DNA from: Muribaculaceae bacterium Isolate-037 (Harlan)
GTDB lineage: Bacteria; Bacteroidota; Bacteroidia; Bacteroidales; Muribaculaceae
Length of the DNA: 64,000 nt
Direction of reading: 5' to 3'
NCBI GenBank assembly: GCA_003762615.1
Contig: RIAZ01000029.1
Location: 1-64,000, forward strand
In this document: positions 26,476 to 35,702 of the stretch, piece by piece
Layout: every line of letters starts with the position of its first letter
Numbering within the stretch: position 1 is the first letter of the stretch
The notes under the pieces: generated by a model
Told to the model about the DNA's origin: nothing
Database searches by the model: none
Seen by the model: the letters and a program-made list of their open reading frames with translations, nothing else
Made by a program: the position numbers and the translations under genes

Positions 26476-27252
26476 CTATTTACAGTTCACAAATGGTTTA
26501 ATGGCATCTATACTCCAAGCATAATTCAGATTTGCCTGAGACCCGTCGGCAAAAGAGCCGGATGTGATACCTACCACTTCACCATATTCGTTTATCAATG
26601 CTCCACCACTGCTACCGTGATCAATAAGAGCTGATATTTGCATTAAATTCTTGTCTCGCCATTGAGAGACCTCTCCAGAGGAAAATGTGTTTTCAAGTCC
26701 ACGAGGGCTGCCGATTGCATAGACTTTTTCGCCAACACTGGGTTTATATTTTGCGACAGGTATATAATTGGTGTTTGAAACATCAACTCGGAAAAGAATA
26801 AAATCCTCATCCTCGCTGCTCTTTATTACTTCAGCCACCTTATATACATTGTTGCTTCCGGCAAGTTTTATTCCTTCCTCTCCAATCCCGGTACCCTTAA
26901 ACACATGATAATTACTTACCGCAAGTCCTTCATTATTGATGAAGAATCCGGATCCTTGGTACATATTGTAACCATCAGAAGTGAATACCATAAAGACTGC
27001 TGTATTATATTTTGCAAAAATCATTGATCCATCAAGTTTGTTGTTGTCACCCCGATTATCTGAAAGCACAACATTAAGATCATGTTTGCATTCAACTGCA
27101 ACCTTGGATTGTGAAATATTGCTCATTTCGGAATTTTCGGAATGGGTAGCAGCTGGTGGCCTATTATGACCAGACTTATGTGCGCATGAAGTGGCACATA
27201 AGATTACTATCAAAGCAATTATGATGTTACTTTTTCTCATTGGTTGATTCAA
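26476..27252 (-). CDS. Exported trypsin-like serine protease (accessory operon gene 8)
   Basis: The 258-residue protein has a hydrophobic signal ending in LCATSC (cysteine about residue 23), probably a lipoprotein, then a low-complexity linker and a Deg/S1-type protease domain. The catalytic triad is visible: His116 in AVSNYHVFKG, Asp150 in EDEDFILFRV and Ser215 in DHGSSGGALI. No PDZ domain follows. An alternative start, MRKSN at 27240, is equally plausible; with either start it overlaps the preceding gene (26 or 14 bases). As the last gene of the operon it would be a periplasmic or outer-membrane-anchored effector or processing enzyme. Substrate unknown. Close DegP-type chaperone roles are less likely because the PDZ part is missing. 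Confidence 0.85.
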   Translation of the reverse strand: MNQPMRKSNIIIALIVILCATSCAHKSGHNRPPAATHSENSEMSNISQSKVAVECKHDLNVVLSDNRGDNNKLDGSMIFAKYNTAVFMVFTSDGYNMYQGSGFFINNEGLAVSNYHVFKGTGIGEEGIKLAGSNNVYKVAEVIKSSEDEDFILFRVDVSNTNYIPVAKYKPSVGEKVYAIGSPRGLENTFSSGEVSQWRDKNLMQISALIDHGSSGGALINEYGEVVGITSGSFADGSQANLNYAWSIDAIKPFVNCK

Positions 27253-27859
27253 AAATATTCTTAGGTAGGATGTGAATCAAAAAACGTTGATTCTCGGTTT
27301 CTTCCTCTTCACGCATGGAGTGAGTGTCAAGTTTGCCATCTCCACTCCCTGAAATTAAAATTTCGCAGTTGTTTCCAAAATTGATACCTCTGTCCTCAAC
27401 CCAGAATCTCATAAGCGCAAGGGCTCGCTGATAACTCAATTCATAGTTATAAGTGTAATTATCTCGTGAAGCCTGACCCTCTACAATCAAAACATATTGG
27501 TTTTCTCTATGGTTGTCAAGAAAGTTCTGAATTTCTTGTCCGGCGTTTGCTAATTTGTTAAGTTGCCAGTCTTTATCATATGATATGATTGTATTAAGGT
27601 CTGATTTTCCTGCGGGATAACGAACCTGAATATTGAGGACGTATTTTTTGTATTCCGGTCTATACTCAAAATAGTCTTTATTCAAATCTTTAGTCGATTC
27701 TTCTACTTTCTTGATTTCTTGGAGCTGTGCTTCCGTTGCTTCCATGCGCTTATGCAATAAGACAATGACGAGAATAAAAAGAACCAACATGACGAAAAAT
27801 AGGCTCGTCATGAGGTCTGAGTAACTTGTCCAAAAGAAAGATTCTTTTTTATGAGCCAT
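27227..27859 (-). CDS. MotB/OmpA-like stator protein (accessory operon gene 7)
   Basis: The 210-residue protein starts with a short cytoplasmic tail and one membrane helix, SDLMTSLFFVMLVLFILVIV, with an aspartate at residue 15 in the place of the ion-binding Asp of MotB and ZorB. A coiled coil (about 38-60) leads to an OmpA/MotB peptidoglycan-binding-like domain with VEGQASRDNYTYNYELSYQR and a closing NQRFLIHI strand. Together with the MotA-like neighbour it should form an ion-driven stator in the inner membrane reaching the periplasm. The length is close to that of ZorB. It begins 11 bases after the MotA-like gene. Confidence 0.85.
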   Translation of the reverse strand: MAHKKESFFWTSYSDLMTSLFFVMLVLFILVIVLLHKRMEATEAQLQEIKKVEESTKDLNKDYFEYRPEYKKYVLNIQVRYPAGKSDLNTIISYDKDWQLNKLANAGQEIQNFLDNHRENQYVLIVEGQASRDNYTYNYELSYQRALALMRFWVEDRGINFGNNCEILISGSGDGKLDTHSMREEEETENQRFLIHILPKNIFESTNEKK

Positions 27860-27870
27860 TGTATTATCAT

Positions 27871-29490
27871 TTATTTAACGGTGTCTGCTTTCGTTTGTTT
27901 GTCACTTGCTGGAGTTTCAATATCAATTACAGCTGGAGTAGATATAGGCGTATCCAGAACCGTTTCTACGTATGGCGGTTGTGGTTGCACTGGTGTCTGT
28001 TTAGGAAAGAAATACACTACAACATTGAATATACAAGCAGATGCTATTATTATGAGAGCAGAAACTGCAGTCCATTTCATCCAAGAGGGCATAGAGGATC
28101 CTGTAATAACAGTGTCTCCATTTCCCGTGGGTAGAGCCATCATTTGAGATGTTTGTATTGACTGGTTAAGTGCAAAAGAAATATCAGATGCCAGTTTAGT
28201 ATTTGACTTCTCTACTTTGTCAATCAGTTTGTCCAAACGAACAGGAATGGATGATATTTCCTCAAGTTGTTTAGCCAATTGAGGCATGTGAGACATTTGA
28301 ACACTGAACTGAGCATTCATTTGAGTCATAAATCTTTCAAAAGAATCTTTCTCATCCTCAAGTATCTTCTTAAAATGTTCACTTTGTTCAACAAAACGCT
28401 TTTGCATTTCATTAACATTCTCAGAAGTAGATTCTTTAATCTGTTCCAATGATTCTTGAAGAGTTTTATCGGCATCAGCGGTAGTTTTGGCAATCTCACT
28501 CTTATGACGTCTAAAGAAATCACGTATTTCTTCAAGTATGTGCAATCTATCAGCTTGTTCACCAAATTGAGATTCAAAGCGATGTATGGCTTTGGTATAT
28601 CCCTCAACATTATCAAGGTACTCATTAAAGGCTTCAAGTTTATCCGTACATTCTTTAAGCTCCTTAAGCACTTGAACATTCGCTTTTGCCATCTTCATAA
28701 CATCCATGTCATGAACGGCTTTTATTATATTTGCTTGGATCGCATAGGAATGATTCACCGCGTTAAGTGCATTCCCAAGATTTGAAGTATTTTCTTTGAA
28801 TGTATTGTTAAACTTATTGAGGTTCTTGACAAGATTGTTCAACGCTTGCGATGTATCTGACGGTAATTCTGGAAGAAGTTCAGATTGCATCCATGCAAGA
28901 AAAGAGTTCTTGCCGTTTTCCTCTGTGAGCTTACACCGCTTAAAAAGAATTGAGTTAAAGGTGGTAAAAATTATGCCAACTATAGATGCTCCCATAGCCC
29001 AAGCTACACCCCTCAAAAGAGCATTTATACCTTCGGCTGCTTTAGCTGAGTTAGGGTCTATTTCGCCCGCACTACTACTCATTAATGTTAAGATCGCATT
29101 TGATCCAAGTAAATCCCATAAACCCAAAATGACTCCCGCCATAGTACCAGCGAGTCCCCAGTACAATGGTATTGGCGTTTGCGTTGCGATGTCATTCTCA
29201 ACTGAATCGCAGTGTCGGTCAACCGCATCTTTAAGTAATCCGAAATCAATGACTGATCCTGCGTTTTTTTCAAGATACTTATTGATAGAATTTTTTATTG
29301 ATTCAAAGATTGAATTACCTGCGCCATAAACTCCATCAACAAAATTGGTTTGTTGATTGCGACGCAGACTCCATGAAGATTCCTCTGAAAAAATCTTACT
29401 GAACTGGTTCATACGCAACAGATTCTTTATAAAAAAGAATATCTGAATGCAAATGATTAATATGATAATAATTGGTACTAATACGTGCAT
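27871..29490 (-). CDS. MotA/TolQ/ExbB-like channel protein with long coiled coil (accessory operon gene 6)
   Basis: The 539-residue protein has an N-terminal membrane helix (4-22), then the paired helices PLYWGLAGTMAGVILGLWDL (about 108-127) and GVAWAMGASIVGIIFTTFNS (about 160-180), the core of the MotA/TolQ/ExbB fold. Residues about 200-450 are a heptad-rich coiled coil, as in ZorA, whose long tail extends into the cytoplasm. Unlike ordinary ZorA or MotA there is a further hydrophobic helix near residues 470-492 and a Pro/Thr-rich tail, presumably periplasmic. The paired MotB-like gene follows after 11 bases. An ion-flux-powered motor or force transducer is the natural reading. Confidence 0.85.
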   Translation of the reverse strand: MHVLVPIIIILIICIQIFFFIKNLLRMNQFSKIFSEESSWSLRRNQQTNFVDGVYGAGNSIFESIKNSINKYLEKNAGSVIDFGLLKDAVDRHCDSVENDIATQTPIPLYWGLAGTMAGVILGLWDLLGSNAILTLMSSSAGEIDPNSAKAAEGINALLRGVAWAMGASIVGIIFTTFNSILFKRCKLTEENGKNSFLAWMQSELLPELPSDTSQALNNLVKNLNKFNNTFKENTSNLGNALNAVNHSYAIQANIIKAVHDMDVMKMAKANVQVLKELKECTDKLEAFNEYLDNVEGYTKAIHRFESQFGEQADRLHILEEIRDFFRRHKSEIAKTTADADKTLQESLEQIKESTSENVNEMQKRFVEQSEHFKKILEDEKDSFERFMTQMNAQFSVQMSHMPQLAKQLEEISSIPVRLDKLIDKVEKSNTKLASDISFALNQSIQTSQMMALPTGNGDTVITGSSMPSWMKWTAVSALIIIASACIFNVVVYFFPKQTPVQPQPPYVETVLDTPISTPAVIDIETPASDKQTKADTVK

Positions 29491-29496
29491 GGTCTG

Positions 29497-30444
29497 TTAT
29501 TTACTCAAATAGATTTGTGCTTTTTTCTTGATGACCCAACGATTATCTTCTTTGACAGCTTCGCCCGGAAGAATAGTTCTCATTTGAGTTGCTTCGGAAG
29601 GAGCGCATCCTTGAAGCTCAAGTGCGAACTTGATGTTGTCGTTGGAGCTAATCTCATTGATGAACTGGTTTCCTTCTAAAAGATTAAACTCAGCTTTGTT
29701 ATTTCGAATAATGACAGAGAATCGGGCTTCAGAATCACGTGTTTCAAATAAATGCTTAAAATAAGCACTGGTTGATGACATCTGTGAGGGAACGCCAAAA
29801 TATCCGTGCTGTTCGTGAGAAACTCCTGGTTTTGACTGAATCGTCTGAATAGGTACTGGAGTAGGTATTGGTTGTGTTTGGGCACGGCTTTCTTGCTTCA
29901 TCTGTCGCTCAATACGAGATATTCTATCTGCGAGCGAATAGTAATCATTCGCAGAAGATAAATAAGATGTCTGCCGTGTATTTGATGTTGGTTTTAACCT
30001 CAAATCTGAGATTGCCTTTTTCAGTTCTTCAATCTCATTGCGGTGTCTTCCGGCTCGACTATTAGCTGCAGATGCTTTGATAGTAGATATAATAGCCAGA
30101 ATTATGGCGATTCCAGCGACAACCCAAGATATAAGAATACTCAGTGCAGAGTCTTTTTTATAATCGTCTAATTCCGTCTGGATTTTGACAATTTCTTTGC
30201 CCTGTTTTTCATTTTCACTAAAAACTTCATTAACCCTTGAATTGACTATGTTGATAGAATCTAGAACGGCCTTTTTCTCTGTAGAATCAAGTTTATTGCC
30301 AGTATCAGGAATGGTTGTTTGTCCGGATTCTATTGCTGTCTGATATCTCGCAGTATCAGTGGCAGTATCCTCTTCACATGACGAAAAGACCATGCTACTG
30401 AATATAAATGAAGCTATTAAGATTATTGTATGAAGCGTCTTCAT
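29497..30444 (-). CDS. Lipoprotein with extra membrane segment, unknown function (accessory operon gene 5)
   Basis: The 315-residue protein has a lipoprotein-type signal ending MVFSSC (cysteine 23), a predicted coiled coil at about 55-95, a hydrophobic helix at 101-121, a second helical region with a Pro/Gln-rich linker (about 185-210), and a C-terminal domain that includes FALELQGCAPSEATQMRTI. The order signal, coiled coil, helix suggests that the C-terminal 190 residues lie in the cytoplasm, or that the first hydrophobic part is an uncleaved anchor. I do not recognise the C-terminal domain. It sits between the actin-like and MotA-like genes, five and six bases away, so it may link the cytoplasmic NTPases to the stator. 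Confidence 0.75.
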   Translation of the reverse strand: MKTLHTIILIASFIFSSMVFSSCEEDTATDTARYQTAIESGQTTIPDTGNKLDSTEKKAVLDSINIVNSRVNEVFSENEKQGKEIVKIQTELDDYKKDSALSILISWVVAGIAIILAIISTIKASAANSRAGRHRNEIEELKKAISDLRLKPTSNTRQTSYLSSANDYYSLADRISRIERQMKQESRAQTQPIPTPVPIQTIQSKPGVSHEQHGYFGVPSQMSSTSAYFKHLFETRDSEARFSVIIRNNKAEFNLLEGNQFINEISSNDNIKFALELQGCAPSEATQMRTILPGEAVKEDNRWVIKKKAQIYLSK

Positions 30445-30449
30445 TGTTA

Positions 30450-33400
30450 TTATTCTCTAAGCGAAGTGAAAATTTCATTTGACATAGACTGAAGAGCACC
30501 CTTTATTGGGTAAAAGAAGAAAGTTTCCTCTATTACATCATCAACTTCAGTTTCTTCTCGACGTTGTATTATTCCTTTGTCTAGGAATGTTGTCAAATCT
30601 TTAGCCGCAGCTTGTTGAGCCACTTTTAAGGAAGACATTTTTACTCCAAAATTTCTGTCGAAATTGAACGAATTATTCATGTCAACAAATACAAATCTGA
30701 AAAATTCTTCAACAGCTTTTACAGTTCTCGTTTTGTAGGAATCTGTTATGGTTGCATACGTGTCAGTATTCTTTACGATACCAGTACAGTCACTTTTGAA
30801 CACGATTGTCTTGTCGTGGTAATCATCATCTTCTACTCCGATTAAACCACCTTTACAGGTAGAGTCTTTAGGACTGGAACCTTTTTCAAGTCCAAGCAAT
30901 TCCAGTTCTTTCCCATAGGGATGCCCTAAAACTTTCTCAAAAATTAACTTGGTGTATTTTGCAAGAATTTTATTATCAGTTGTAATGACACGGATTACCT
31001 TGCTTCCATTTCCACTAAAGGAAATATGACGCGGCACATCAAGTCCAAGAGCTTTTGTAATCTGAGCTATATGGTAAATAATAGAGGTGTAGAACACTAT
31101 GAAAACTATCTTGAAATCCTCATCTTCCTGCAGAAGATAATTAAAATCAATAGCCTTTTCATTAATTCCTACTGCTTTTGGAAGAGAGTTGTCTTTAAGC
31201 CCAAATAAGAAAGAAGCCATATTAGCAGGGTGTTCATTATTTGAACTGTTAAACACTCGTACTAATTCAGAAAGATTCTTTTCCTCTAGGAGCCGAAGTA
31301 TGCCTCCTTTATATCTGTCTACGATTCCATTGTTTTCATCAAGATCTGAGAATGAGTTCTCAAACAGGGCATTAGACGCGTATCTAAAAGACGTAACATG
31401 ATTTATGGCTTTATCTTTGGCAAAGGCAATGTCCGTAGTTCCACCGCCAATATCAACATTGACGAGGCTCGTAGCTGTAGAGTATCTTTTAAAGAAATAC
31501 TGAATAGGAGCAGCTGACTCGGTCATACTGTTTGTAGATCCTTCCCCGAAGTATTCTTTATAAGCTTCATCCCAAGTTTCCCTTAGGCGACGAAGACGTT
31601 TGGGTGCCATACTGATAGGATAAAACCAAGTTATCTTAGTCTTTGTAAGATCGCCATTGTTAAGAAGAACTTTATTGCGTATTATCAGCATCAATGTACG
31701 AACATACGATTCCATAACACGCATATCTTCGCCGTTGCCCCATTTTATGTTGTACTTCAGGTAATTGTATGACAAGTCTGAACGCTTATCATAGGTGAAC
31801 GGCAGATTCACAAGCGTGAACGGGGCGACGTCCTTACTCCAATCTACTGTTTTGGCACACGAAAGTACCGTGCGGGTAGGAAATCTGAAATCTCCATTCC
31901 CAATTTCTCCGGGAATGAAATCCTTTTCAAAGAGAGCCGTTTCATCAATCAGGTCGTCCAGATAGCCGAATTCATTCTTTTGAGGGATAAACATCTCACA
32001 GAGAGCCCGATCACTCTGAGTAAATGAGAACACCTTCGGTGCTTCATTTCCTTTGCGATATTCGATATGGGTGTTAGAAGTTCCCAAATCGATTGCAAAC
32101 TCAAATGTCTCAACATTGCGCTGGCTCTTGAAAATCGGAATGATAATCCCTCGATAAGTATTGTTATGTACTTGAATGTAATCAAATGATTGCCCTTTGA
32201 TTAAATAGTTATCGGCTTTTATCAGAATCTCCTGATCCTCGTTTCTGCATGATTTGGATGGCTGAGATATTTTCTCGTCATCCACATAGAACCCGAAATC
32301 AATTTTTGCATTTGCAGCTTGAACACAAGAAACGTTATAAATTGATTCTGATGGATTATTGAAACGAACTTGTGGCATGATGAAGCCAGTGAACTTCATT
32401 TCAGTGATATTCCCAGCATTATTCTCAATATTAGCGGAGCTATTATTGTAATATATACGAGAATATTCTATATAAGAGATATTGCCGGCTCCCATAATGG
32501 GGATACGAACAATGACATTTACAGATTCTCCTGCTAGGAGTTTCATCTCAACCATAGGTTTGCCATCAGGCAGATTCCCCATCAACTCCTCAATTGAAAA
32601 ATATTTGAAGAAAAGAGGTTTCAAAGGGATAAGGAAAGCCAATTCTGGTTTATCTATTTTGATATGAGCATCAAAATAGTTGATCGAATTCATTGCATGA
32701 GGTACCTTAATGATGGTATCTTCAAGAATATCGCTAATGGTAAGATACGGATGAATCGAGCCATCAAAAGGCAGTTTGCGTTTTGATAAATTAGATTCGT
32801 CATCTTTATAATTTGCACGATTGGTGTTACCCCACTTACCAGTGGTGTATTTCAGTTGGCTATATCGATTCCCTGCTTCTATCGGTAAAGCCAATGGTAA
32901 ATTCTCAATCTGTTTGGATGACTTAATGAGGAAATCACTTGTTGTAGAAATCGGACGATGTGATTTTGTGTATAGAGTGTGGCCCAGAACTTCGACAAAA
33001 TCGTTTTGTTGAACATCCTTTACTTCTATTGAATCAAAATCTTCAAGAACGATAGCTGTTACATTGTTCAGTTCATTCTTTTTATTTTGATCTGCCATTT
33101 CTTTATAGGTAGCATTGATATATGTCTCAACTTCAGGAAAAAGTCCCGCAAAATTAGGAATGCTTTTCCGTAAAGCGAACAGATATTTGACAAACTCGAA
33201 ATCACGCTTGTATAATGGTTGGTACTCACTATCAAATGGTTTGTCTTCTCCAAAGAATATATCGTTGACGTAACTGAGATCGTTTGCATTGCTGAAAAAC
33301 AATGTCGCAGGAGAGGTGGCTCCAATAATATTCAACTCATCGGGACCTTCAAGATAGTTCAGTAGATAGATATTTTTCAGTTGATCAAAATTATATGTTC

Positions 33401-33836
33401 TCGAATCCGAGCTCATATATTTTCGAAGGGCATCTGCAAGGTATTGATGACCTGCTATTGTCGATTGCTCCAATTCCGCCAGCATTAGAGAAGGATCCCA
33501 TTTGATAACCTCAACCTTTCCGGTATATTTGTCAAGGTTGAAGAATATCTCCGCGACATCAAGTGTATCTGAAACCATCTTATGGAAAATGGTTTTTCCG
33601 TCTAATTCAACCTTTCCTGTGTGTTTATTCGGCTTGCAAACTTCTTTAAAGGCAGTCTTTATCAGGTCTATACGAGCAAACGGAGAAGGAATTGACGTAA
33701 TCTCATGACGAGCAGACGCACCATCAGGATCTTCGATAGTATCACGGCTTGCTGAGTTATATGGGAAGACCGGGCTATTATTCCAATCCTCATAAGTAGA
33801 TGTACCTTCCTTATATAATCTAAATATCTTTGACAT
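30450..33836 (-). CDS. Very large actin/Hsp70-fold ATPase (accessory operon gene 4)
   Basis: The 1128-residue protein has, in its second half, the ATPase motifs of the actin/Hsp70 superfamily: phosphate-1 EFAIDLGTSNTHIEY near residue 580, phosphate-2 VNVDIGGGTTDIAFAKD near 795 and the adenosine motif HISFSGNGSKVI near 943. This half is like the SrfB-type Hsp70-like proteins of bacteria. The first roughly 570 residues have no motif that I recognise and look like a mixed alpha/beta region with a possible beta-sandwich part. There is no signal peptide or membrane segment, so it is cytoplasmic. It is five bases from the tubulin-like gene. It could polymerise or act as an Hsp70-like switch; the sequence does not decide. 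Confidence 0.82.
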   Translation of the reverse strand: MSKIFRLYKEGTSTYEDWNNSPVFPYNSASRDTIEDPDGASARHEITSIPSPFARIDLIKTAFKEVCKPNKHTGKVELDGKTIFHKMVSDTLDVAEIFFNLDKYTGKVEVIKWDPSLMLAELEQSTIAGHQYLADALRKYMSSDSRTYNFDQLKNIYLLNYLEGPDELNIIGATSPATLFFSNANDLSYVNDIFFGEDKPFDSEYQPLYKRDFEFVKYLFALRKSIPNFAGLFPEVETYINATYKEMADQNKKNELNNVTAIVLEDFDSIEVKDVQQNDFVEVLGHTLYTKSHRPISTTSDFLIKSSKQIENLPLALPIEAGNRYSQLKYTTGKWGNTNRANYKDDESNLSKRKLPFDGSIHPYLTISDILEDTIIKVPHAMNSINYFDAHIKIDKPELAFLIPLKPLFFKYFSIEELMGNLPDGKPMVEMKLLAGESVNVIVRIPIMGAGNISYIEYSRIYYNNSSANIENNAGNITEMKFTGFIMPQVRFNNPSESIYNVSCVQAANAKIDFGFYVDDEKISQPSKSCRNEDQEILIKADNYLIKGQSFDYIQVHNNTYRGIIIPIFKSQRNVETFEFAIDLGTSNTHIEYRKGNEAPKVFSFTQSDRALCEMFIPQKNEFGYLDDLIDETALFEKDFIPGEIGNGDFRFPTRTVLSCAKTVDWSKDVAPFTLVNLPFTYDKRSDLSYNYLKYNIKWGNGEDMRVMESYVRTLMLIIRNKVLLNNGDLTKTKITWFYPISMAPKRLRRLRETWDEAYKEYFGEGSTNSMTESAAPIQYFFKRYSTATSLVNVDIGGGTTDIAFAKDKAINHVTSFRYASNALFENSFSDLDENNGIVDRYKGGILRLLEEKNLSELVRVFNSSNNEHPANMASFLFGLKDNSLPKAVGINEKAIDFNYLLQEDEDFKIVFIVFYTSIIYHIAQITKALGLDVPRHISFSGNGSKVIRVITTDNKILAKYTKLIFEKVLGHPYGKELELLGLEKGSSPKDSTCKGGLIGVEDDDYHDKTIVFKSDCTGIVKNTDTYATITDSYKTRTVKAVEEFFRFVFVDMNNSFNFDRNFGVKMSSLKVAQQAAAKDLTTFLDKGIIQRREETEVDDVIEETFFFYPIKGALQSMSNEIFTSLRE

Positions 33837-33841
33837 AGTGA

Positions 33842-35236
33842 TTAGTTGCTTAATTTATCTGTTACAAGTCTTTGAGTACCAAGATAGAACATTTCAAGAA
33901 ATTTATTCTCTTTTCCATTACTCTTGCATTTACGTACAGCGGAATTGAGCCGGTCTGTTACAAGATTATAGTCAGATAATCTATTCAGAATTCGTTTGGG
34001 TTTTACACCCTCAACAAGCTCAAATGGTTTATTTCCGCATGAAAGATTGAAAAGATGCAAAGACCGTGTGTTCTCTTGCATTTCCTTCAACCATTCATGA
34101 TATTTATGAAAGAAATCCGTTAGATCATTAAAGAATAGACTGCTGTATAAGTCCTTGAAGTTGCCATTAGCTGCAAATGTGGAGGACTTATAATAATCAA
34201 CCTTATACGTGAGTGCATTTGACATCATTGTAAACTGAACCATTGGATTATAGAGCATGCTACGCATCTTTTGATAGAACGAGTTGAATGATACAGCACT
34301 TACTATATCTTTTATGCCCAATTCCATATTAGATGTACCCATATAAGTGCTATTGGAAAAGTCTACAATAGCTGTAGCTCCAAGAAACTCAATTAAATGC
34401 GCATCATTTTGTTGTGCAGAACCACCTTCGTGATTTTCATACGACTTCGCAACATCATCAGCAAGATAATACAAAGCATCTATTGACCCATTCTTGCTAA
34501 TGTTACTCTCATAATAAGCAAGAGCTGACTTGGTCTTTGATATGAAGGTCGAAGAGTCGATCTCACTATTATCATCTGGCTTTAATTTGAAATATGGTAG
34601 CATAGTGATAGCCCCAATTGTTGCATGATTTATAATATTATAATTTGGAAAATTATTGCCAGTTCGGAGTGTCTTTAACAATAATGGGAAACCACTTGCA
34701 CCGGTTCCTCCAAATATAGAACTGATGATAAAAATGCGATCTCCATCAATGAATTCACTTGCAAAAGTTCCAAAGTCAACAGAGTGCGCAATTTGATTAA
34801 GCACCACACTTCCAATATTTGGATTACCCTTAAATCCCACTTCCATTGAAGATTGGAGATTTTTATCGGAAAACAGCATCTTCGTTAAAGCTTGGTTAGC
34901 CTTTGTCATAGACGCATAATCAATGAACTGCTGAAATGTTTTATCATCAGTATCATTGATTTGAAGGGTATAATTTGGAAGTATCTGTTTAATTTTAGTA
35001 CGAAAGAAACGACTTTCATTCTCGTCAGAACTAAATTGTAGTTTGCTTCGTATCGCAGAGTATTTATTGAGAAGACTTACTGTTCGCGTCAAATCTGCAT
35101 TTGAAGTGTCCGGGTCAATAATAATTGGTACAACTTCATCAAATCCAACCTTAACGCCAGAAGCCAACATCATGGTGAGGGATCTCAGAACTCTGGATCC
35201 TGTCCCACCGATACCGAATATAAATAATTTTGACAT
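33842..35236 (-). CDS. Tubulin/FtsZ-like GTPase (accessory operon gene 3)
   Basis: The 464-residue protein begins SKLFIFGIGGTGSRVLRSL, a glycine-rich nucleotide loop (residues 8-14), followed by an acidic strand end VVPIIIDPDTSNADLTRT. A second glycine motif, SSIFGGTGASGFPLLLK near residue 175, corresponds to the tubulin signature GGGTGSG. This matches the family that Pfam calls Tubulin_2 as I remember it. No membrane segment. The C-terminal third (about 300-464) is predicted helical and not similar to FtsZ. It is followed after five bases by the actin-like gene, so an actin-type and a tubulin-type NTPase are made from one transcript. Confidence 0.8.
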   Translation of the reverse strand: MSKLFIFGIGGTGSRVLRSLTMMLASGVKVGFDEVVPIIIDPDTSNADLTRTVSLLNKYSAIRSKLQFSSDENESRFFRTKIKQILPNYTLQINDTDDKTFQQFIDYASMTKANQALTKMLFSDKNLQSSMEVGFKGNPNIGSVVLNQIAHSVDFGTFASEFIDGDRIFIISSIFGGTGASGFPLLLKTLRTGNNFPNYNIINHATIGAITMLPYFKLKPDDNSEIDSSTFISKTKSALAYYESNISKNGSIDALYYLADDVAKSYENHEGGSAQQNDAHLIEFLGATAIVDFSNSTYMGTSNMELGIKDIVSAVSFNSFYQKMRSMLYNPMVQFTMMSNALTYKVDYYKSSTFAANGNFKDLYSSLFFNDLTDFFHKYHEWLKEMQENTRSLHLFNLSCGNKPFELVEGVKPKRILNRLSDYNLVTDRLNSAVRKCKSNGKENKFLEMFYLGTQRLVTDKLSN

Positions 35237-35240
35237 AGCT

Positions 35241-35699
35241 TTAGAATGGTGCTCGTGAACAATTTGTACTCCACCATTTAAAAATGAAGGAGAAAATTAC
35301 AAACGCGAAAATCGATAGTATCATGTTGGAAACGCCAAAACAGAGAATTTCAGACTCTCCGATATTCAATGGGATTTGCATATTGGTTGAAGGATCGTTG
35401 GTTACCATCTTATTCTCATAGTAGTCTTTAAGCACCCATTGCCATCCGACTACAAAATTAACGAGAGCGTTTATTCCCAAGAAAATTAGCCAACCCCACC
35501 AATTATTTAGACGAGGATGATTAATAATATAGTAATATACCAACACCATTGCAAGGCTTATACCTAACATTGCAAGTCCAATTCCAATGAAGGAATTATT
35601 AGGAGATAGTGGAGAAGATACCCCCCACATATAATCCGCAAGTTCAAGTCCAAAAAAGTCTTCAAACCAGCAGTAAATGCTTCCAAAAAAATTGCCCAT
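35241..35699 (-). CDS. Small polytopic membrane protein (accessory operon gene 2)
   Basis: The 152-residue protein has hydrophobic segments at about 38-57, 68-86 and 120-142, with aromatic residues at their ends (NNWWGWLIF, FKWWST), so three membrane helices are likely. There is no signal peptide. I do not recognise a family. It is four bases from the tubulin-like gene and three from the vWA gene, and it might anchor the tubulin-like protein to the membrane; this is inference from position only. Confidence 0.7.
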   Translation of the reverse strand: MGNFFGSIYCWFEDFFGLELADYMWGVSSPLSPNNSFIGIGLAMLGISLAMVLVYYYIINHPRLNNWWGWLIFLGINALVNFVVGWQWVLKDYYENKMVTNDPSTNMQIPLNIGESEILCFGVSNMILSIFAFVIFSFIFKWWSTNCSRAPF

Positions 35700-35702
35700 A
35701 TA

